The notes: generated by a model from the sequence alone, not told the origin. A DNA stretch of 64,000 nt from Lentzea waywayandensis (GCF_900115955.1 NZ_FOYL01000011.1:186001-250000); one strand, 5' to 3'. Counted from the stretch's first letter, positions 1-8,617 are shown. Numbers and translations: made by a program.

Positions 1-2
1 GC

Positions 3-1019
3 TCCTGGGCGGGGCCGACGCGCAACCCGTGGTCGCTGACGCATTCCCCCGGTGGCTCCAGCGGTGGTTCGGCCGCGGCGGTGGCGGCGGGGCTGGCGGG
101 GGCCGCGATCGGCACCGACGGCGCCGGGTCCATCCGCATCCCCTCCGCGGTGACGGGGTTGTTCGGGCTCAAGCCCCAGCGCGGCCGCGTCTCGCTGTCG
201 CCGGAACCGGAGATGTGGGGTGGTCTCGTCGTGGCGGGGCCGATCACCCGCACGGTGGCGGACTGGGCGTTGGTCGCCGACCAGATCCACGGCGCCATGC
301 CCGGTGACGCGCACGTCGCCCACCCGCCGCGCACGAGCTTCACGCAGGCCGCGCGCACCGATCCGGGCCGGCTGCGGATCGGGGTGTCGCTGCGGCCGTG
401 GGGTCCGGGCATCGGCGTCGCCGACGAGGTCCGCGACGCCGTGCAGGACACCGCCGCGCTGCTCACCGACCTCGGCCACGACGTGGTGCGCCTGGACCCG
501 CCGATGCGTGACGTCACCGCCTCCACCCAGTTCGCCGCCCGCTACCTGCACAACGCCTACCTCGCGCGCACCGGCATGGAGTTCCCCGACCTCGTCGAGG
601 CCCGCACCCGCGCGGTCGGTGAGCTGGGCCGCCGCGTCCCGCGCGCCGCCGTGCGCTGGGCGGCCAAGGACGACGCGACGCTCACGGCGTACGCGAACCG
701 GGTGTTCACCTCGGTGGACGTGCTGCTGACCCCGGCGCTGACCCGGCCGCCGATCCGCGTGGGCGAGTGGGACGGCCGCAACGTCGTCACGGCGCTGCTC
801 GCGGCGTCGCACTACACGACGTTCCTGCCGTTGTGGAACATCGTCGGCAACCCGGCCGCCTCGGTGCCCGCCGGCCGCACGTCGGCGGGCCTGCCGCTCG
901 CGGTGCAGCTCGTGGGCCGCCAGCACGACGAGTGCACGTTGCTGTCGGTGTCCGCCCAGCTGGAGCGTGCCCGGCCGTGGGCGGACCGGATCCCCTCCGG
1001 CCTCGATCATGCGAAATAG
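3..1019 (+). CDS. Amidase signature (AS) family amidase, 5'-truncated by the window edge
   Basis: This is the C-terminal 338 codons of an amidase-signature hydrolase; the start lies upstream of the window. The reading frame is open from base 3. The first residues carry the AS core GGSSGGSAAAV, which holds the cis-serine and the nucleophilic serine of the Lys-Ser-Ser triad, followed by GTDGAGSIRIP, the classic end of the signature. The catalytic lysine would lie in the missing part. The family hydrolyses amide bonds in the cytoplasm (amidase, nylon hydrolase and GatA-like members), and the substrate cannot be told. An inverted repeat starts right at the stop codon. The next gene is convergent. 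Confidence 0.9.
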   Translation, partial: SWAGPTRNPWSLTHSPGGSSGGSAAAVAAGLAGAAIGTDGAGSIRIPSAVTGLFGLKPQRGRVSLSPEPEMWGGLVVAGPITRTVADWALVADQIHGAMPGDAHVAHPPRTSFTQAARTDPGRLRIGVSLRPWGPGIGVADEVRDAVQDTAALLTDLGHDVVRLDPPMRDVTASTQFAARYLHNAYLARTGMEFPDLVEARTRAVGELGRRVPRAAVRWAAKDDATLTAYANRVFTSVDVLLTPALTRPPIRVGEWDGRNVVTALLAASHYTTFLPLWNIVGNPAASVPAGRTSAGLPLAVQLVGRQHDECTLLSVSAQLERARPWADRIPSGLDHAK

Positions 1020-1042
1020 GATAGTACGAGACCGGACTATCC
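1019..1042. terminator. Hairpin between convergent genes
   Basis: A perfect inverted repeat GGATAGT / ACTATCC, with a 10-base loop, begins at the last base of the amidase stop codon and fills most of the 36-base gap before the convergent gene end at 1056. It has no U-tract. The position suggests a bidirectional terminator. Confidence 0.5.
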
Positions 1043-1055
1043 GAATCGGTATCGG

Positions 1056-2147
1056 TCAGAATCCGCGCGTGGACAACTCGTCGAGCAGTTCCCGGTCCGC
1101 CACATGCCGCGACTTGATGTGGTCCAGGTAGTCGGCGAACGCGTCGGGCTGCAGGCCGCGTAGTTGCTCGAGCCATTCGACGACCAGGTCCTGCTCCTCG
1201 ATGCCGCGCCGGGCGAGCTCGACCTCGACGACCCGCCGGTAGACCTCGACCGCGAGCCGGCTGCCGTCCTGCACGAGGTGGTGCACCAGCTCCGCGCGCA
1301 ACGGCGGCCACTCGTCGGTGTGCACGACCAGCGCGCGGATCTTGAGGTAGACGTCGAGGTTCGGGCGGGCGAAGAACGCCTCCTTGCACACCTCCACCGC
1401 TCGTTGCGGGGTGCCCCGGCGCAGGTGTTCCTCCACGGCGAGGTCGATCAGCCGCAGTGCCGCGCCTCGCCCGCCCACGGCCCGCAGCCCGCGTTCGACC
1501 CATTCCAGGGCATCGCCGGAACGGCCGTTGTCGCGCAGCACGGTCGCGACCTGAAGGTAGTGCCAGCCCGAGGACAGGTCCTTGGACAGCACGAGCAGCT
1601 GCAGGTCGACGTCCTCGGTGTACTCGGCGAGCTCTTCCATGACGCGCAGCAACGCCCAGCGGGCGCGGTCGTAGCGGCCGGTCTCACCGAACCCGATCAC
1701 CGCCAGGGGTTCGAACAACGCCACCGCCCGTTCCCGATAGCGGGCGAGGCCGTCGTCGTCGAGCGCGTCGGCGTAGGCGGCGAGGCTGACGTCCGGCGCG
1801 TCGGGGTGCTGCAGCTGCAGGTCGAGCAGCCAGTCGGCCAGGCGCAGCGGGTCGGGCCGCGTCTGGGCGCAGGCAAGCGCGTGGGTGGTCAGGACGCGAT
1901 GGGCCAGTTCGGCGAGCTCGACGCGGTGCCGTCTGCTGCCGGCGACACCGTCGGCGAGCTGGGTGACGATCCGCTCGATCAACGGGACCAGCTCGGGGCC
2001 GGGATCGGTGACCAGCAGCGACTGCAGTTCGACGGACACGGCGGTGAGTGCCTGCCACCGCGCGGGCCAGCCGGTGCCCTCGTCGTCGGCCTCGGAGAGC
2101 GCGGAGGCCACGGTGGCGGGCAACGAGTCCATCACAACATCATTCAC
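1056..2147 (-). CDS. Hypothetical alpha-helical repeat protein
   Basis: This is a 363-residue, Leu/Ala/Arg-rich soluble protein with no signal peptide or membrane segment. It is predicted almost entirely helical, with TPR-like stretches around residues 190-300 such as GDALEWVERGLRAVG and PQRAVEVCKEAFFARP. The C-terminus (ADYLDHIKSRH) is reminiscent of the helical tail of SWIM zinc-finger/DUF6880 proteins, but no SWIM cysteines are present and that link is from memory. The start ATG at 2147 could be replaced by ATG at 2132. It lies 69 bp downstream of the ECF42 gene on the same strand and may be read through from it. Function unknown. Confidence 0.6.
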   Translation of the reverse strand: MNDVVMDSLPATVASALSEADDEGTGWPARWQALTAVSVELQSLLVTDPGPELVPLIERIVTQLADGVAGSRRHRVELAELAHRVLTTHALACAQTRPDPLRLADWLLDLQLQHPDAPDVSLAAYADALDDDGLARYRERAVALFEPLAVIGFGETGRYDRARWALLRVMEELAEYTEDVDLQLLVLSKDLSSGWHYLQVATVLRDNGRSGDALEWVERGLRAVGGRGAALRLIDLAVEEHLRRGTPQRAVEVCKEAFFARPNLDVYLKIRALVVHTDEWPPLRAELVHHLVQDGSRLAVEVYRRVVEVELARRGIEEQDLVVEWLEQLRGLQPDAFADYLDHIKSRHVADRELLDELSTRGF

Positions 2148-2216
2148 GCGTCACCCGGTCGAGTGCCACCGATGTCGCCCTAACGGATTTAAGGTTCACC
2201 CTGGGTCGCCAAACGC

Positions 2217-3491
2217 CTACAGCTCGGCCAGCTTCCGGGTCAGCACGGCACGTTCACGCTCGTTTCCGCAGAGACGAATGGCCTGCTCCAGCTCGGTGCG
2301 GGCCTCCTCGACCCGCCCGAGTCGACGCAGTAACTCTCCGCGCACGCCCGGTAGCTGGTGCGAGTCCTTGAACGCGTCGGCCAAGGCGAGGGAGTCCACG
2401 ATCGGCAGGGCGGCGGCGGGTCCCTGGGCCATCGACACGGCGACCGCGCGGTTGAGGTCGACGACCGGGGACGGCGCGAGACTGCCCAGCCCCTCGTACA
2501 GGGCGACGATGCGGCCCCAGTTCGTCTCCTCGACCGAGGACGCCAGCGCGTGGCACTCGGCGATCGCGGCCTGAAGCCCGTAGTAGCCGTAGCCGCGACC
2601 GGCGTCGGTGGCCTTGGCCAGCGCGGCCCGGCCCCGCGCGATGGCGGAGCGGTCCCAGCGGCGCCGGTCCTGCTCCTCGAGCAGCACGGTCTCGCCGTCG
2701 GGACCGCGGCGGGCCGGGAACCGGGCGGCGGTCAGCTCCAGCAGGGCCAGCAGGCTGTGGACCTCGGGCTCCTCGGGCATGAGCCGCGAGAGGATCCGCG
2801 CGAGCCGTTGCGCCTCCCCGGCCAGGTCGAAGCGGATGACCTCGTCACCGGAGCTGGCCGAGGAGCCCTCGGTGAAGATCAGGTAGACCACGCTCAGAAC
2901 TTGGGCCAGGCGCGCGGGACGTTCGTCGACGGGCGGGACCTCGAACGGGACGCCGGCCGCGCCGAGGGTCTTCTTGGCGCGCGTGATGCGGGCCTGCACG
3001 GTCGCCGTGGGCACCAGGAACGCCCGCGCGATCTCGTCGCTGGTCAGACCGCCGATCACGCGCAACGTCAGTGCCACCCCGGACTCGCGCGAGAGCACCG
3101 GGTGGCACGAGGTGAACATCAGGGCGAGGGTGTCGTCGTCGATCTGGTCCGGGTCCCACAGCACGTCGTCCGGTGCCGGGCCGGGCTCGGCGCCGGTGAG
3201 CGCGCCGCCTTCGGGCAGGTGGTGGGCCATCGCGGCGTACTTCTCGTCGCGGGCGCTGCGGCGCCGGAACGCGTCGATCGCGCGCCGCCGTCCGACGGTG
3301 AGCAGCCAGCCCGCCGGGTTGTTCGGCACGCCCTCGCGCGGCCAGGTCACCAGCGCTTCGGCCAGTGCCTCCTGCGCGAGGTCCTCGGCCAGCGCGAAGT
3401 CGCCGGTGTAGCGGGTGAGCGCACCGATGATCCTCGCGGAGTCGATGCGCCACACCGCGGCCACGGCCTTGCGTCCGGTGGGGTCGCTCAT
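2217..3491 (-). CDS. ECF42-type RNA polymerase sigma factor with TPR-like C-terminal extension
   Basis: A 424-residue extracytoplasmic-function sigma factor. The sigma-2 region is at about 20-90, with GDFALAEDLAQEALAEAL and the promoter-melting stretch RRRAIDAFRRR. The sigma-4 helix-turn-helix is at about 135-190 (GGLTSDEIARAFLVPTATVQARITRAKK). A roughly 200-residue helical C-terminal domain follows, the hallmark of the ECF42 group, which depends on this extension rather than a membrane anti-sigma factor. The YCII/DGPF-domain gene lies 26 bp upstream on the same strand, the canonical ECF42 partner. The ATG at 3491 is the only good start. Assignment to ECF42 follows from architecture plus neighbour. 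Confidence 0.9.
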   Translation of the reverse strand: MSDPTGRKAVAAVWRIDSARIIGALTRYTGDFALAEDLAQEALAEALVTWPREGVPNNPAGWLLTVGRRRAIDAFRRRSARDEKYAAMAHHLPEGGALTGAEPGPAPDDVLWDPDQIDDDTLALMFTSCHPVLSRESGVALTLRVIGGLTSDEIARAFLVPTATVQARITRAKKTLGAAGVPFEVPPVDERPARLAQVLSVVYLIFTEGSSASSGDEVIRFDLAGEAQRLARILSRLMPEEPEVHSLLALLELTAARFPARRGPDGETVLLEEQDRRRWDRSAIARGRAALAKATDAGRGYGYYGLQAAIAECHALASSVEETNWGRIVALYEGLGSLAPSPVVDLNRAVAVSMAQGPAAALPIVDSLALADAFKDSHQLPGVRGELLRRLGRVEEARTELEQAIRLCGNERERAVLTRKLAEL

Positions 3492-3517
3492 GAGGCCAGA
3501 TCAAACCAAACGTGCGA

Positions 3518-3940
3518 TCAGAGCTGGCCGGTGGACTCGCGCCACGCCCGTTCCTTCTTGATCCACTCGTTGTCCTGCGGGAACTCGTCGATCGTGGGGA
3601 CGCGGCGGATCTCGGTCTTGAACCCGGCGGCGGTCATCGGGGTGCGCTTGGCCCACTCGACCGCGTCCGCGATGGTGGGGACGTTGATCAGGTAGAAGCC
3701 GTTGAACAGCTCCTTGGTCTCGCCGTACGGGCCGTCGGTGACGACGGGCGGTTCGGAGGAGAAGTCGACGACCACGCCTTCCTCGGCGGGAGCGAGGCCC
3801 TCGGCGGCGATCAGCACGCCGGCCTCGATGAGCTCCTCGTTGAACTTGCCGACCGTCTCGAGCATCTGGTCGAAGTCGATCTCGCCGAGGTTGGCCCAGG
3901 CCTCGTCGGAGGTCGCTCGCCAGATCAGCATGAACTTCAT
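3518..3940 (-). CDS. YCII-related DGPF-domain protein, partner of the ECF42 sigma factor
   Basis: This 140-residue ferredoxin-like-fold protein of the YCII/DGPF family begins MKFMLIWRA and carries the signature VTDGPYGETKELFNGFYLI around residues 72-92. Such proteins are genetically tied to ECF42 sigma factors and are thought to be their targets or modulators. The enzymatic role is unproven. The start ATG at 3940 has a good ribosome-binding site (GGGAGAG about 7 bases upstream). The gene is first in a two-gene unit with the sigma factor. A 180-base gap separates it from the SPFH gene end upstream. Confidence 0.88.
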   Translation of the reverse strand: MKFMLIWRATSDEAWANLGEIDFDQMLETVGKFNEELIEAGVLIAAEGLAPAEEGVVVDFSSEPPVVTDGPYGETKELFNGFYLINVPTIADAVEWAKRTPMTAAGFKTEIRRVPTIDEFPQDNEWIKKERAWRESTGQL

Positions 3941-4072
3941 GATGTGCTCTCCCAGTGGGTTGGTGCGGGTCCGTTGTGGACCCTTTCACGCCAAGGTCGA
4001 ACGGGCCGGGCGTTCGATCGACACGCTCCCCGGATTTTCTTGAACTTTTCTGTTTGCGCTGGTGAAACGACT

Positions 4073-4107
4073 GAGCGGCCCACCCCGGTGATCGGGATGG
4101 GCCGCTC
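4073..4107. terminator. Strong hairpin downstream of the NfeD-SPFH operon
   Basis: GAGCGGCCCA and TGGGCCGCTC form a perfect 10-bp stem, with a further short CCCGG/TCGGG-type pairing inside the loop. It lies 17 bases past the stop of the SPFH gene on the minus strand. There is no long U-tract, as is common in actinobacteria. Confidence 0.7.
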
Positions 4108-4123
4108 GGTGTGTCGGTTTCGC

Positions 4124-5347
4124 TCAGACCTGCTCGTCGGGCTGGTGCAGTGAACGCGGCTGGTCGTTCTCGAAGTCGGACCCGGCCAGTTCCGGCAGCG
4201 GCGAGGAACGGGTGACCGGACGCGGCATGCCGCTGAGCGGACCGGGCACCTCCTGACGCGCCACCGCCTCCGCGGCGGCGACGGCCTCGGCGACCTTCGG
4301 GTCGGACTTGAGGTCGAACCAGGCGGCGACCGACTCGTCCTCGTCCTCCGGACGCGCCGTCTCACCCTCGTCGGTGGCCGGGGGCTCGTAGCGGAACACG
4401 CCGTCGTCACCGGGCGCGCCGAGCATGCGGGCGAACCCTTCGAGTGCCTTGCCGTAGTCGGACGGGATCATCCAGACCTTGTTCGCGTCGCCCTGAGCCA
4501 TCTGCGGCAACGTCTGCAGGTACTGGTACGCCAGCACCTCCGGCGTGGGCTTGCCCGCCTTGATCGCGGCGAACACCTTCTCGATGGCCTTGGCCTGGCC
4601 CTGCGCCTGAAGGTAGCGGGCCGCGCGCTCACCCTGTGCCCGCAGGATCTGCGACTGCCGCTCACCCTCCGCGGACAGGATCGCGGCCTGCTTGCCGCCC
4701 TCGGCGGCGAGGATCTGCGACTGCTTCTGGCCCTCGGCCGTCTTGATCGACGACTCCCGCTGGCCCTCGGCGGTGAGGATCATGGCGCGCTTCTCGCGGT
4801 CGGCGCGCATCTGCTTCTCCATCGAGTCCTGAATGGACGGAGGAGGGTCGATGGACTTGAGCTCGACGCGGGCCACGCGCAGGCCCCAGCGGCCGGTCGC
4901 CTCGTCGAGGACGCCGCGCAGCTGACCGTTGATGTGGTCACGCGAGGTCAGCGTCTCCTCCAGGCTCATGCCACCGACGAGGTTGCGCAGCGTGGTGATG
5001 GTGAGCTGCTCGACGCCGACGATGTAGTTGGAGATCTCGTACACCGCGGAGCGCGGTTCGGTGACCTGGAAGTACACGACGGTGTCGATGGACACCGTGA
5101 GGTTGTCCTGGGTGATCACCGGCTGCGGGGGGAACGACACGACCTGCTCGCGCAGGTCGATGCGGGCCCGCACCTTGTCGATGAACGGCACGATGATGTT
5201 CAGGCCGGGTGCCGCGGTGTTGCGGTAGCGGCCGAGGCGTTCGATGACGGCGGCCTGCGCCTGCGGGATGACCAGCACCGACTTGACGGCGATGGTCAGC
5301 ACGAAGATCGCGATTACGGCCACGACCACAGCGGTGATCGGGTCCAA
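4124..5347 (-). CDS. SPFH/band 7 (stomatin/QmcA-like) membrane protein
   Basis: A 407-residue SPFH-domain scaffold protein of membrane microdomains. A single N-terminal membrane helix (ITAVVVAVIAIFVLTIAVKS, about 3-23) is followed by the band-7 domain (about 30-190: QAAVIERLGRYRNTAAPGLN, VVSFPPQPVITQDNLTVSID). A long Ala/Glu/Gln-rich coiled coil then carries the repeated pattern ILxAEGxxQxxI (about 190-260). The C-terminus is a low-complexity acidic tail. The start appears to be TTG at 5347; an AGGAGG lies about 14 bases upstream, slightly far. The nfeD-like gene is 26 bp upstream, and this pairing is widely conserved. Function as a flotillin-like scaffold is inferred from family. Confidence 0.9.
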   Translation of the reverse strand: MDPITAVVVAVIAIFVLTIAVKSVLVIPQAQAAVIERLGRYRNTAAPGLNIIVPFIDKVRARIDLREQVVSFPPQPVITQDNLTVSIDTVVYFQVTEPRSAVYEISNYIVGVEQLTITTLRNLVGGMSLEETLTSRDHINGQLRGVLDEATGRWGLRVARVELKSIDPPPSIQDSMEKQMRADREKRAMILTAEGQRESSIKTAEGQKQSQILAAEGGKQAAILSAEGERQSQILRAQGERAARYLQAQGQAKAIEKVFAAIKAGKPTPEVLAYQYLQTLPQMAQGDANKVWMIPSDYGKALEGFARMLGAPGDDGVFRYEPPATDEGETARPEDEDESVAAWFDLKSDPKVAEAVAAAEAVARQEVPGPLSGMPRPVTRSSPLPELAGSDFENDQPRSLHQPDEQV

Positions 5348-5373
5348 CTCGGTTCACACCCTCCTGCGGGCGC

Positions 5374-5811
5374 TCACACCGCGGCTATCACCACGGCGAC
5401 GGCGCCCGAGATCTCGACAACGGTGACGGCTTCTCCTGCTTCGACCACGGACCCGTCGAGGGTGCGCGCGCTCCAGGTGTCGCCGCCGATCTTCACCTGC
5501 CCGCCGTGCTCGTCCACCTTCGACAACGCGATGGCCCTGCCGCCCAGCAGCGCCTCGTGGTGCATCCTGATCCCCGAGCCGAGCTGCAGCCGCTTCTTGA
5601 GCAGCGGCCGGGCCCCGACGATCAGGCCCACCGACGAGGCCGCGAAGACGAGCACGCTCACCAGGTCGGCGGCACCCAGTGCGGACACGCCTGCCGCGGC
5701 CAGCGCGGCGGCGCCGAGCATGACCAGCACGAAGTCACCGGAGAGAACCTCGGCGACGACGAGCAGTATCCCGACGATCAGCCAGATCAGCGCGGCCATG
5801 AGCCCATACAT
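5374..5811 (-). CDS. NfeD family membrane protein
   Basis: A short NfeD protein (about 145 residues) with two or three membrane helices in the first 80 residues (ALIWLIVGILLVVAEVL; LGAADLVSVLVFAASSVGLIVG). A C-terminal OB-fold domain follows (about 85-145: GGRAIALSKVDEHGGQVKIGGDTWSAR). Full-length NfeD proteins carry an N-terminal ClpP-like protease; this is the truncated form that pairs with SPFH proteins. I chose ATG 5811; ATG 5799 or an upstream TTG at 5838 are alternatives, and none has a clear Shine-Dalgarno. First gene of the NfeD-SPFH operon. Confidence 0.88.
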   Translation of the reverse strand: MYGLMAALIWLIVGILLVVAEVLSGDFVLVMLGAAALAAAGVSALGAADLVSVLVFAASSVGLIVGARPLLKKRLQLGSGIRMHHEALLGGRAIALSKVDEHGGQVKIGGDTWSARTLDGSVVEAGEAVTVVEISGAVAVVIAAV

Positions 5812-5948
5812 ACACCAACGGGGAGCGCCCGGCTCCAAGATTCACCGTGCTGGGCCCCGGACCGTGACGAAATCGATCATCCGGCGGTGTCGAAACCGCG
5901 TCCGGCCGTTCGTGCAGGAGGTGACTTCGACTTCCCCAGGGGGCAGTG

Positions 5949-6530
5949 ATGCGTTCGATCTCAGCGACGATGTTCGTGACTCTCGACGGTGTGGTGCAGG
6001 GTTTCGGCCGCCCGGACGAGGACACCCGCGGCGGTTTCGGCCACGGCGGGTGGGGTGCGCGCTACAACGACGAGGTGCTGGCCGCCGAGATGGGCAAGGG
6101 CATGGCGGCGTCCGGGGCGATGCTGTTCGGGCGCCGCACGTGGCAGGATTTCATCGGCGTGTGGGCGTCGGCGACGGACGGCAACCCGTTCACCGCGCAC
6201 ATGAACGCGGCCCGCAAGTACGTGGTGTCGTCCGGTCTTGCCGATGCGGACGCGTGGGAGAACTCGGTGCTGCTGCGGTCGCTCGACGACGTCGCGGCGC
6301 TCGACGCTGACCTGTCGATCATCGGCAGCGCGGCGCTGGTGCGGTCGTTGCACGCGGCCGGTTTGATCGACCGGTACACGCTGGTGATCCACCCGGTGAC
6401 GCTGGGCGGCGGCGCGCGGCTGTTCGACGGGCCGGCGCCGTTGACGGAGTTCGAGCTGACCGGCAGCGTCGCGACTCCGAAGGGCGTGATCGTCGCGCAC
6501 TACACGCGGGTCAGTCCTGGGCGACGGTGA
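5949..6530 (+). CDS. Dihydrofolate reductase-like (RibD C-terminal fold) protein
   Basis: A 193-residue member of the RibD C-terminal/DHFR-like superfamily, NADPH-dependent reductases of uncertain substrate that are common in actinobacteria. Visible hallmarks are the N-terminal strand SISATMFVTLDGVVQGFGRP, GAMLFGRRTWQDF, the dinucleotide-binding IIGSAALVRSLHAAGLIDRY, and HPVTLGGGARLFDG near the C-terminus. The codon before the chosen ATG is a GTG that could also serve as start. The 3' end overlaps the convergent DUF3097 gene by 20 bp. Confidence 0.87.
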   Translation: MRSISATMFVTLDGVVQGFGRPDEDTRGGFGHGGWGARYNDEVLAAEMGKGMAASGAMLFGRRTWQDFIGVWASATDGNPFTAHMNAARKYVVSSGLADADAWENSVLLRSLDDVAALDADLSIIGSAALVRSLHAAGLIDRYTLVIHPVTLGGGARLFDGPAPLTEFELTGSVATPKGVIVAHYTRVSPGRR

Positions 6531-7317
6531 CGAAGTCGATGAGCCGTTCGACGGCGCCGAGCAGGTCGGACTCGATGTCGCGGTAGCTGCTCACGGAGTT
6601 CAGGACCCGCTGCCAGCCTTCCCAGGTCTCGCCCCAGCCCAGCTGTGCGCAGACACCGGTCTTCCAGTCGACGCCGCGCGGGATCTGCGGCCAGGCCTTG
6701 ATCTTGACGGCCGCCGGTTTCACGGCCTGCCAGATGTCGACGTAGGGGTGGCCGGTGACCAGCACGTTGTCGTCGCGGATCTGGTCGACGACGCGTTGTT
6801 CCTTGGAGTTCGCGACGAGGTGGTCGACCAGGACGCCGAGGCGGCGGTGGGGCGCGGTGCCGAACTCGGCGATGCGTTGCGGGAGTTCATCGACGCCGTG
6901 CAGGGGTTCCACGACGATGCCTTCGACGCGCAGGTCGTGGCCCCAGACGCGTTCGACGAGCTCGGCGTCGTGCTTGCCCTCGACCCAGATGCGGCTGGCC
7001 TTGGCGGTCTGCGCGCGCAGACCTTCGACCTTGACCGAGCCGGACGCGGTGATCTTCGGCTTCTGCGGTTGCGGCATGGGTTTGACGAGGGTGACGGGCT
7101 TGCCGTCGACGAGGAAGCCCGCGGGGTGCAGCGGGAACAGCCGGTGCCGGCCGTGGCGGTCCTCCAGGACGACCTGGCCGTACTCGAACTTCACGACGGC
7201 TCCGCAGAAGCCGCTGGCGGGGTCCTCGACGACGAGGCCGGGTTCGGCCGCGATCTCGGGGACCTTCTTGCGCTTCGGGGTCGACAGGATGTCGCGGCCG
7301 TAGTCGTGGGAACGCAC
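6511..7317 (-). CDS. DUF3097 family protein with a Toprim-like motif
   Basis: A 268-residue actinobacterial DUF3097 protein. It starts at GTG 7317 (VRSHDYGRDIL), the conserved family N-terminus. The N-terminal 80 residues form a small beta domain (GAVVKFEYGQVVLEDRHGRH). The second half begins with RIWVEGKHDAELVERVWG (about 118-135), which resembles the glutamate motif of Toprim nucleases and primases (compare VEGKxD in RNase M5), followed by LGVLVDHLVANSKEQRVV. That suggests a nucleic-acid-processing enzyme, but this is inference. The gene is last in a three-gene minus-strand operon, 11 bp after the APH-type kinase. Confidence 0.87.
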   Translation of the reverse strand: MRSHDYGRDILSTPKRKKVPEIAAEPGLVVEDPASGFCGAVVKFEYGQVVLEDRHGRHRLFPLHPAGFLVDGKPVTLVKPMPQPQKPKITASGSVKVEGLRAQTAKASRIWVEGKHDAELVERVWGHDLRVEGIVVEPLHGVDELPQRIAEFGTAPHRRLGVLVDHLVANSKEQRVVDQIRDDNVLVTGHPYVDIWQAVKPAAVKIKAWPQIPRGVDWKTGVCAQLGWGETWEGWQRVLNSVSSYRDIESDLLGAVERLIDFVTVAQD

Positions 7318-7328
7318 GGGCTCAGACC

Positions 7329-8030
7329 CTAGCCGTAGAAGGGTTTGAAAGCGGTGAGCCACTCGTGGACGCGGTCGAGGTCGACGTCGGCGCCGTGCAG
7401 GTCGTAGCCGCCGTGCACGAAGTCCATCCAGTCGACGGCCGGGTCGCCGACGCAGGCACGCGGGTCGATCGCGACCGGGCCGTGGGGGCCTTGCAGGACG
7501 TTGCCGGGGTGCATGTCGCCGTGCAGCAGCACGGGTTTGACGTTGTCCTCGGCGAGTTTGCGGGCGCGGTGGTGCTCGGTGGCGTAGTAGGTGCCGGTGC
7601 GGCGGGTGAGCAGGGTTTCGAAGAGGAAGTCGACGCGGGCTTTGAGCGGCGGGAAGCCTGTCGTGCTTGCCTCGTGCAGGTGCGGGACGACCTTGGCCGG
7701 GTCGGTCGCCGCGGTGCCGGGCCGGATCGCCTGGAGCAGGAGCGCGCCGCGGGCGAGGTCGGCGTCGAGCAGGTCGACCATGGCGGGCGTGTCGGACCAG
7801 GCGGCGAGTGCTCTGGCCTCGTGCGCGGCGATGTCGTGCTCCGGGGTGAGCTTGAGGACCGCGTTGGTGCACAGGAACGTCGTGCCGGTGCCGCCGGGCA
7901 TGTGGTGCACGAGGGTGAGGCCCCAGCGGGCGGTGAGCGTGGCGACCAGGTCGGGCAGCGCGTCGACCCACCCGGTCACGCCGGTGCCGAAACGTCGGAT
8001 TAGCCGGGTTCTGGCGGCTTCATCGATCAC
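7329..8030 (-). CDS. APH(6)/hydroxyurea-type small-molecule phosphotransferase
   Basis: A 233-residue kinase of the aminoglycoside/hydroxyurea phosphotransferase family (APH_6_hur type). The catalytic loop is LLHGDMHPGNVLQG (catalytic Asp within HGD, metal-binding Asn) at about 155-170, followed by VAIDPRACVGDPAVDW, the family equivalent of the DFG region. The protein is somewhat shorter than the usual 270-300 residues. The start is GTG 8030. The hypothetical gene stops 5 bp upstream, so the two are probably co-transcribed. Streptomycin resistance is possible in principle, but most chromosomal members have unknown substrates and resistance should not be assumed. Confidence 0.85.
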   Translation of the reverse strand: MIDEAARTRLIRRFGTGVTGWVDALPDLVATLTARWGLTLVHHMPGGTGTTFLCTNAVLKLTPEHDIAAHEARALAAWSDTPAMVDLLDADLARGALLLQAIRPGTAATDPAKVVPHLHEASTTGFPPLKARVDFLFETLLTRRTGTYYATEHHRARKLAEDNVKPVLLHGDMHPGNVLQGPHGPVAIDPRACVGDPAVDWMDFVHGGYDLHGADVDLDRVHEWLTAFKPFYG

Positions 8031-8035
8031 TCAAC

Positions 8036-8464
8036 TCAGATTAGCGAGTTCGCTCCCGATTGGCGGCGGAACTGGTAGTCGGCCAGCGCCGGGCGCCACA
8101 ACCCGTTGGCGTCGAAGCACGTCGAGAGCAACCGCAGATCGGCGCCGTCCCCGGCGATGGCGACCTTGCCGTCGACGACCCACCGGTTGACAGGCAGCAG
8201 CGGCACGGGCCATCCGGCCACGACGAGCCGGTCGCACACCAGCCGTTGCAGCCGTCCGCCGTCGTTGTCGACGATGACCGCGGGCGTGTCCAGGTCGAGG
8301 TCGCGGACCGTGGCGTGCGGGTAGCGCCGGACCCCGACGTCGGCCAGCGTCGCGGCGCCGGGTCCGATCAGGTGAACGGGCCCGAACCGCCGTGCGAGGC
8401 ACGCGGCCGCCCACGCGCCGAGTTCGGCGGCGCCCACCACGACGATCCGTTCGAAATAGGTCAT
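8036..8464 (-). CDS. Small hypothetical protein with a Rossmann-like N-terminus
   Basis: A 142-residue protein of unknown function. The N-terminus MTYFERIVVVGAAELGAWAA looks like a beta-alpha dinucleotide-binding unit, with a degenerate GxAxxG in place of GxGxxG. A second strand VHLIG follows. The remainder (LQRLVCDRLVVAGWPVPLLPVNRWVVDG) has no recognisable motif. The full length suggests a partial Rossmann fold or a partner protein. ATG 8464 is preferred; an in-frame upstream ATG at 8482 would add six residues. It heads the operon with the APH-like kinase and DUF3097. Confidence 0.6.
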   Translation of the reverse strand: MTYFERIVVVGAAELGAWAAACLARRFGPVHLIGPGAATLADVGVRRYPHATVRDLDLDTPAVIVDNDGGRLQRLVCDRLVVAGWPVPLLPVNRWVVDGKVAIAGDGADLRLLSTCFDANGLWRPALADYQFRRQSGANSLI

Positions 8465-8617
8465 GTCACCCGAGTCCCGCATTCACAATTCGAATGTTCA
8501 CGCAGGTCAGAACGCCTTCAGAAGATAGGGGCACGATCATCCGCGCGTCAAACCCCCGCGCTATCTCAATTGGGACATGTCAATGGGCAAGGAATAGATG
8601 GCGGATGACCACCACCG

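Noticed and set aside
6511..7971. A 486-residue form of the DUF3097 protein
   Set aside because: The extra N-terminus is the antisense-phase shadow of the kinase gene; the conserved family start VRSHDYG is at GTG 7317.
7329..8030. A streptomycin-resistance determinant
   Set aside because: The APH-fold motifs are clear, but chromosomal members of this family commonly act on other substrates; naming a resistance gene would exceed the evidence.
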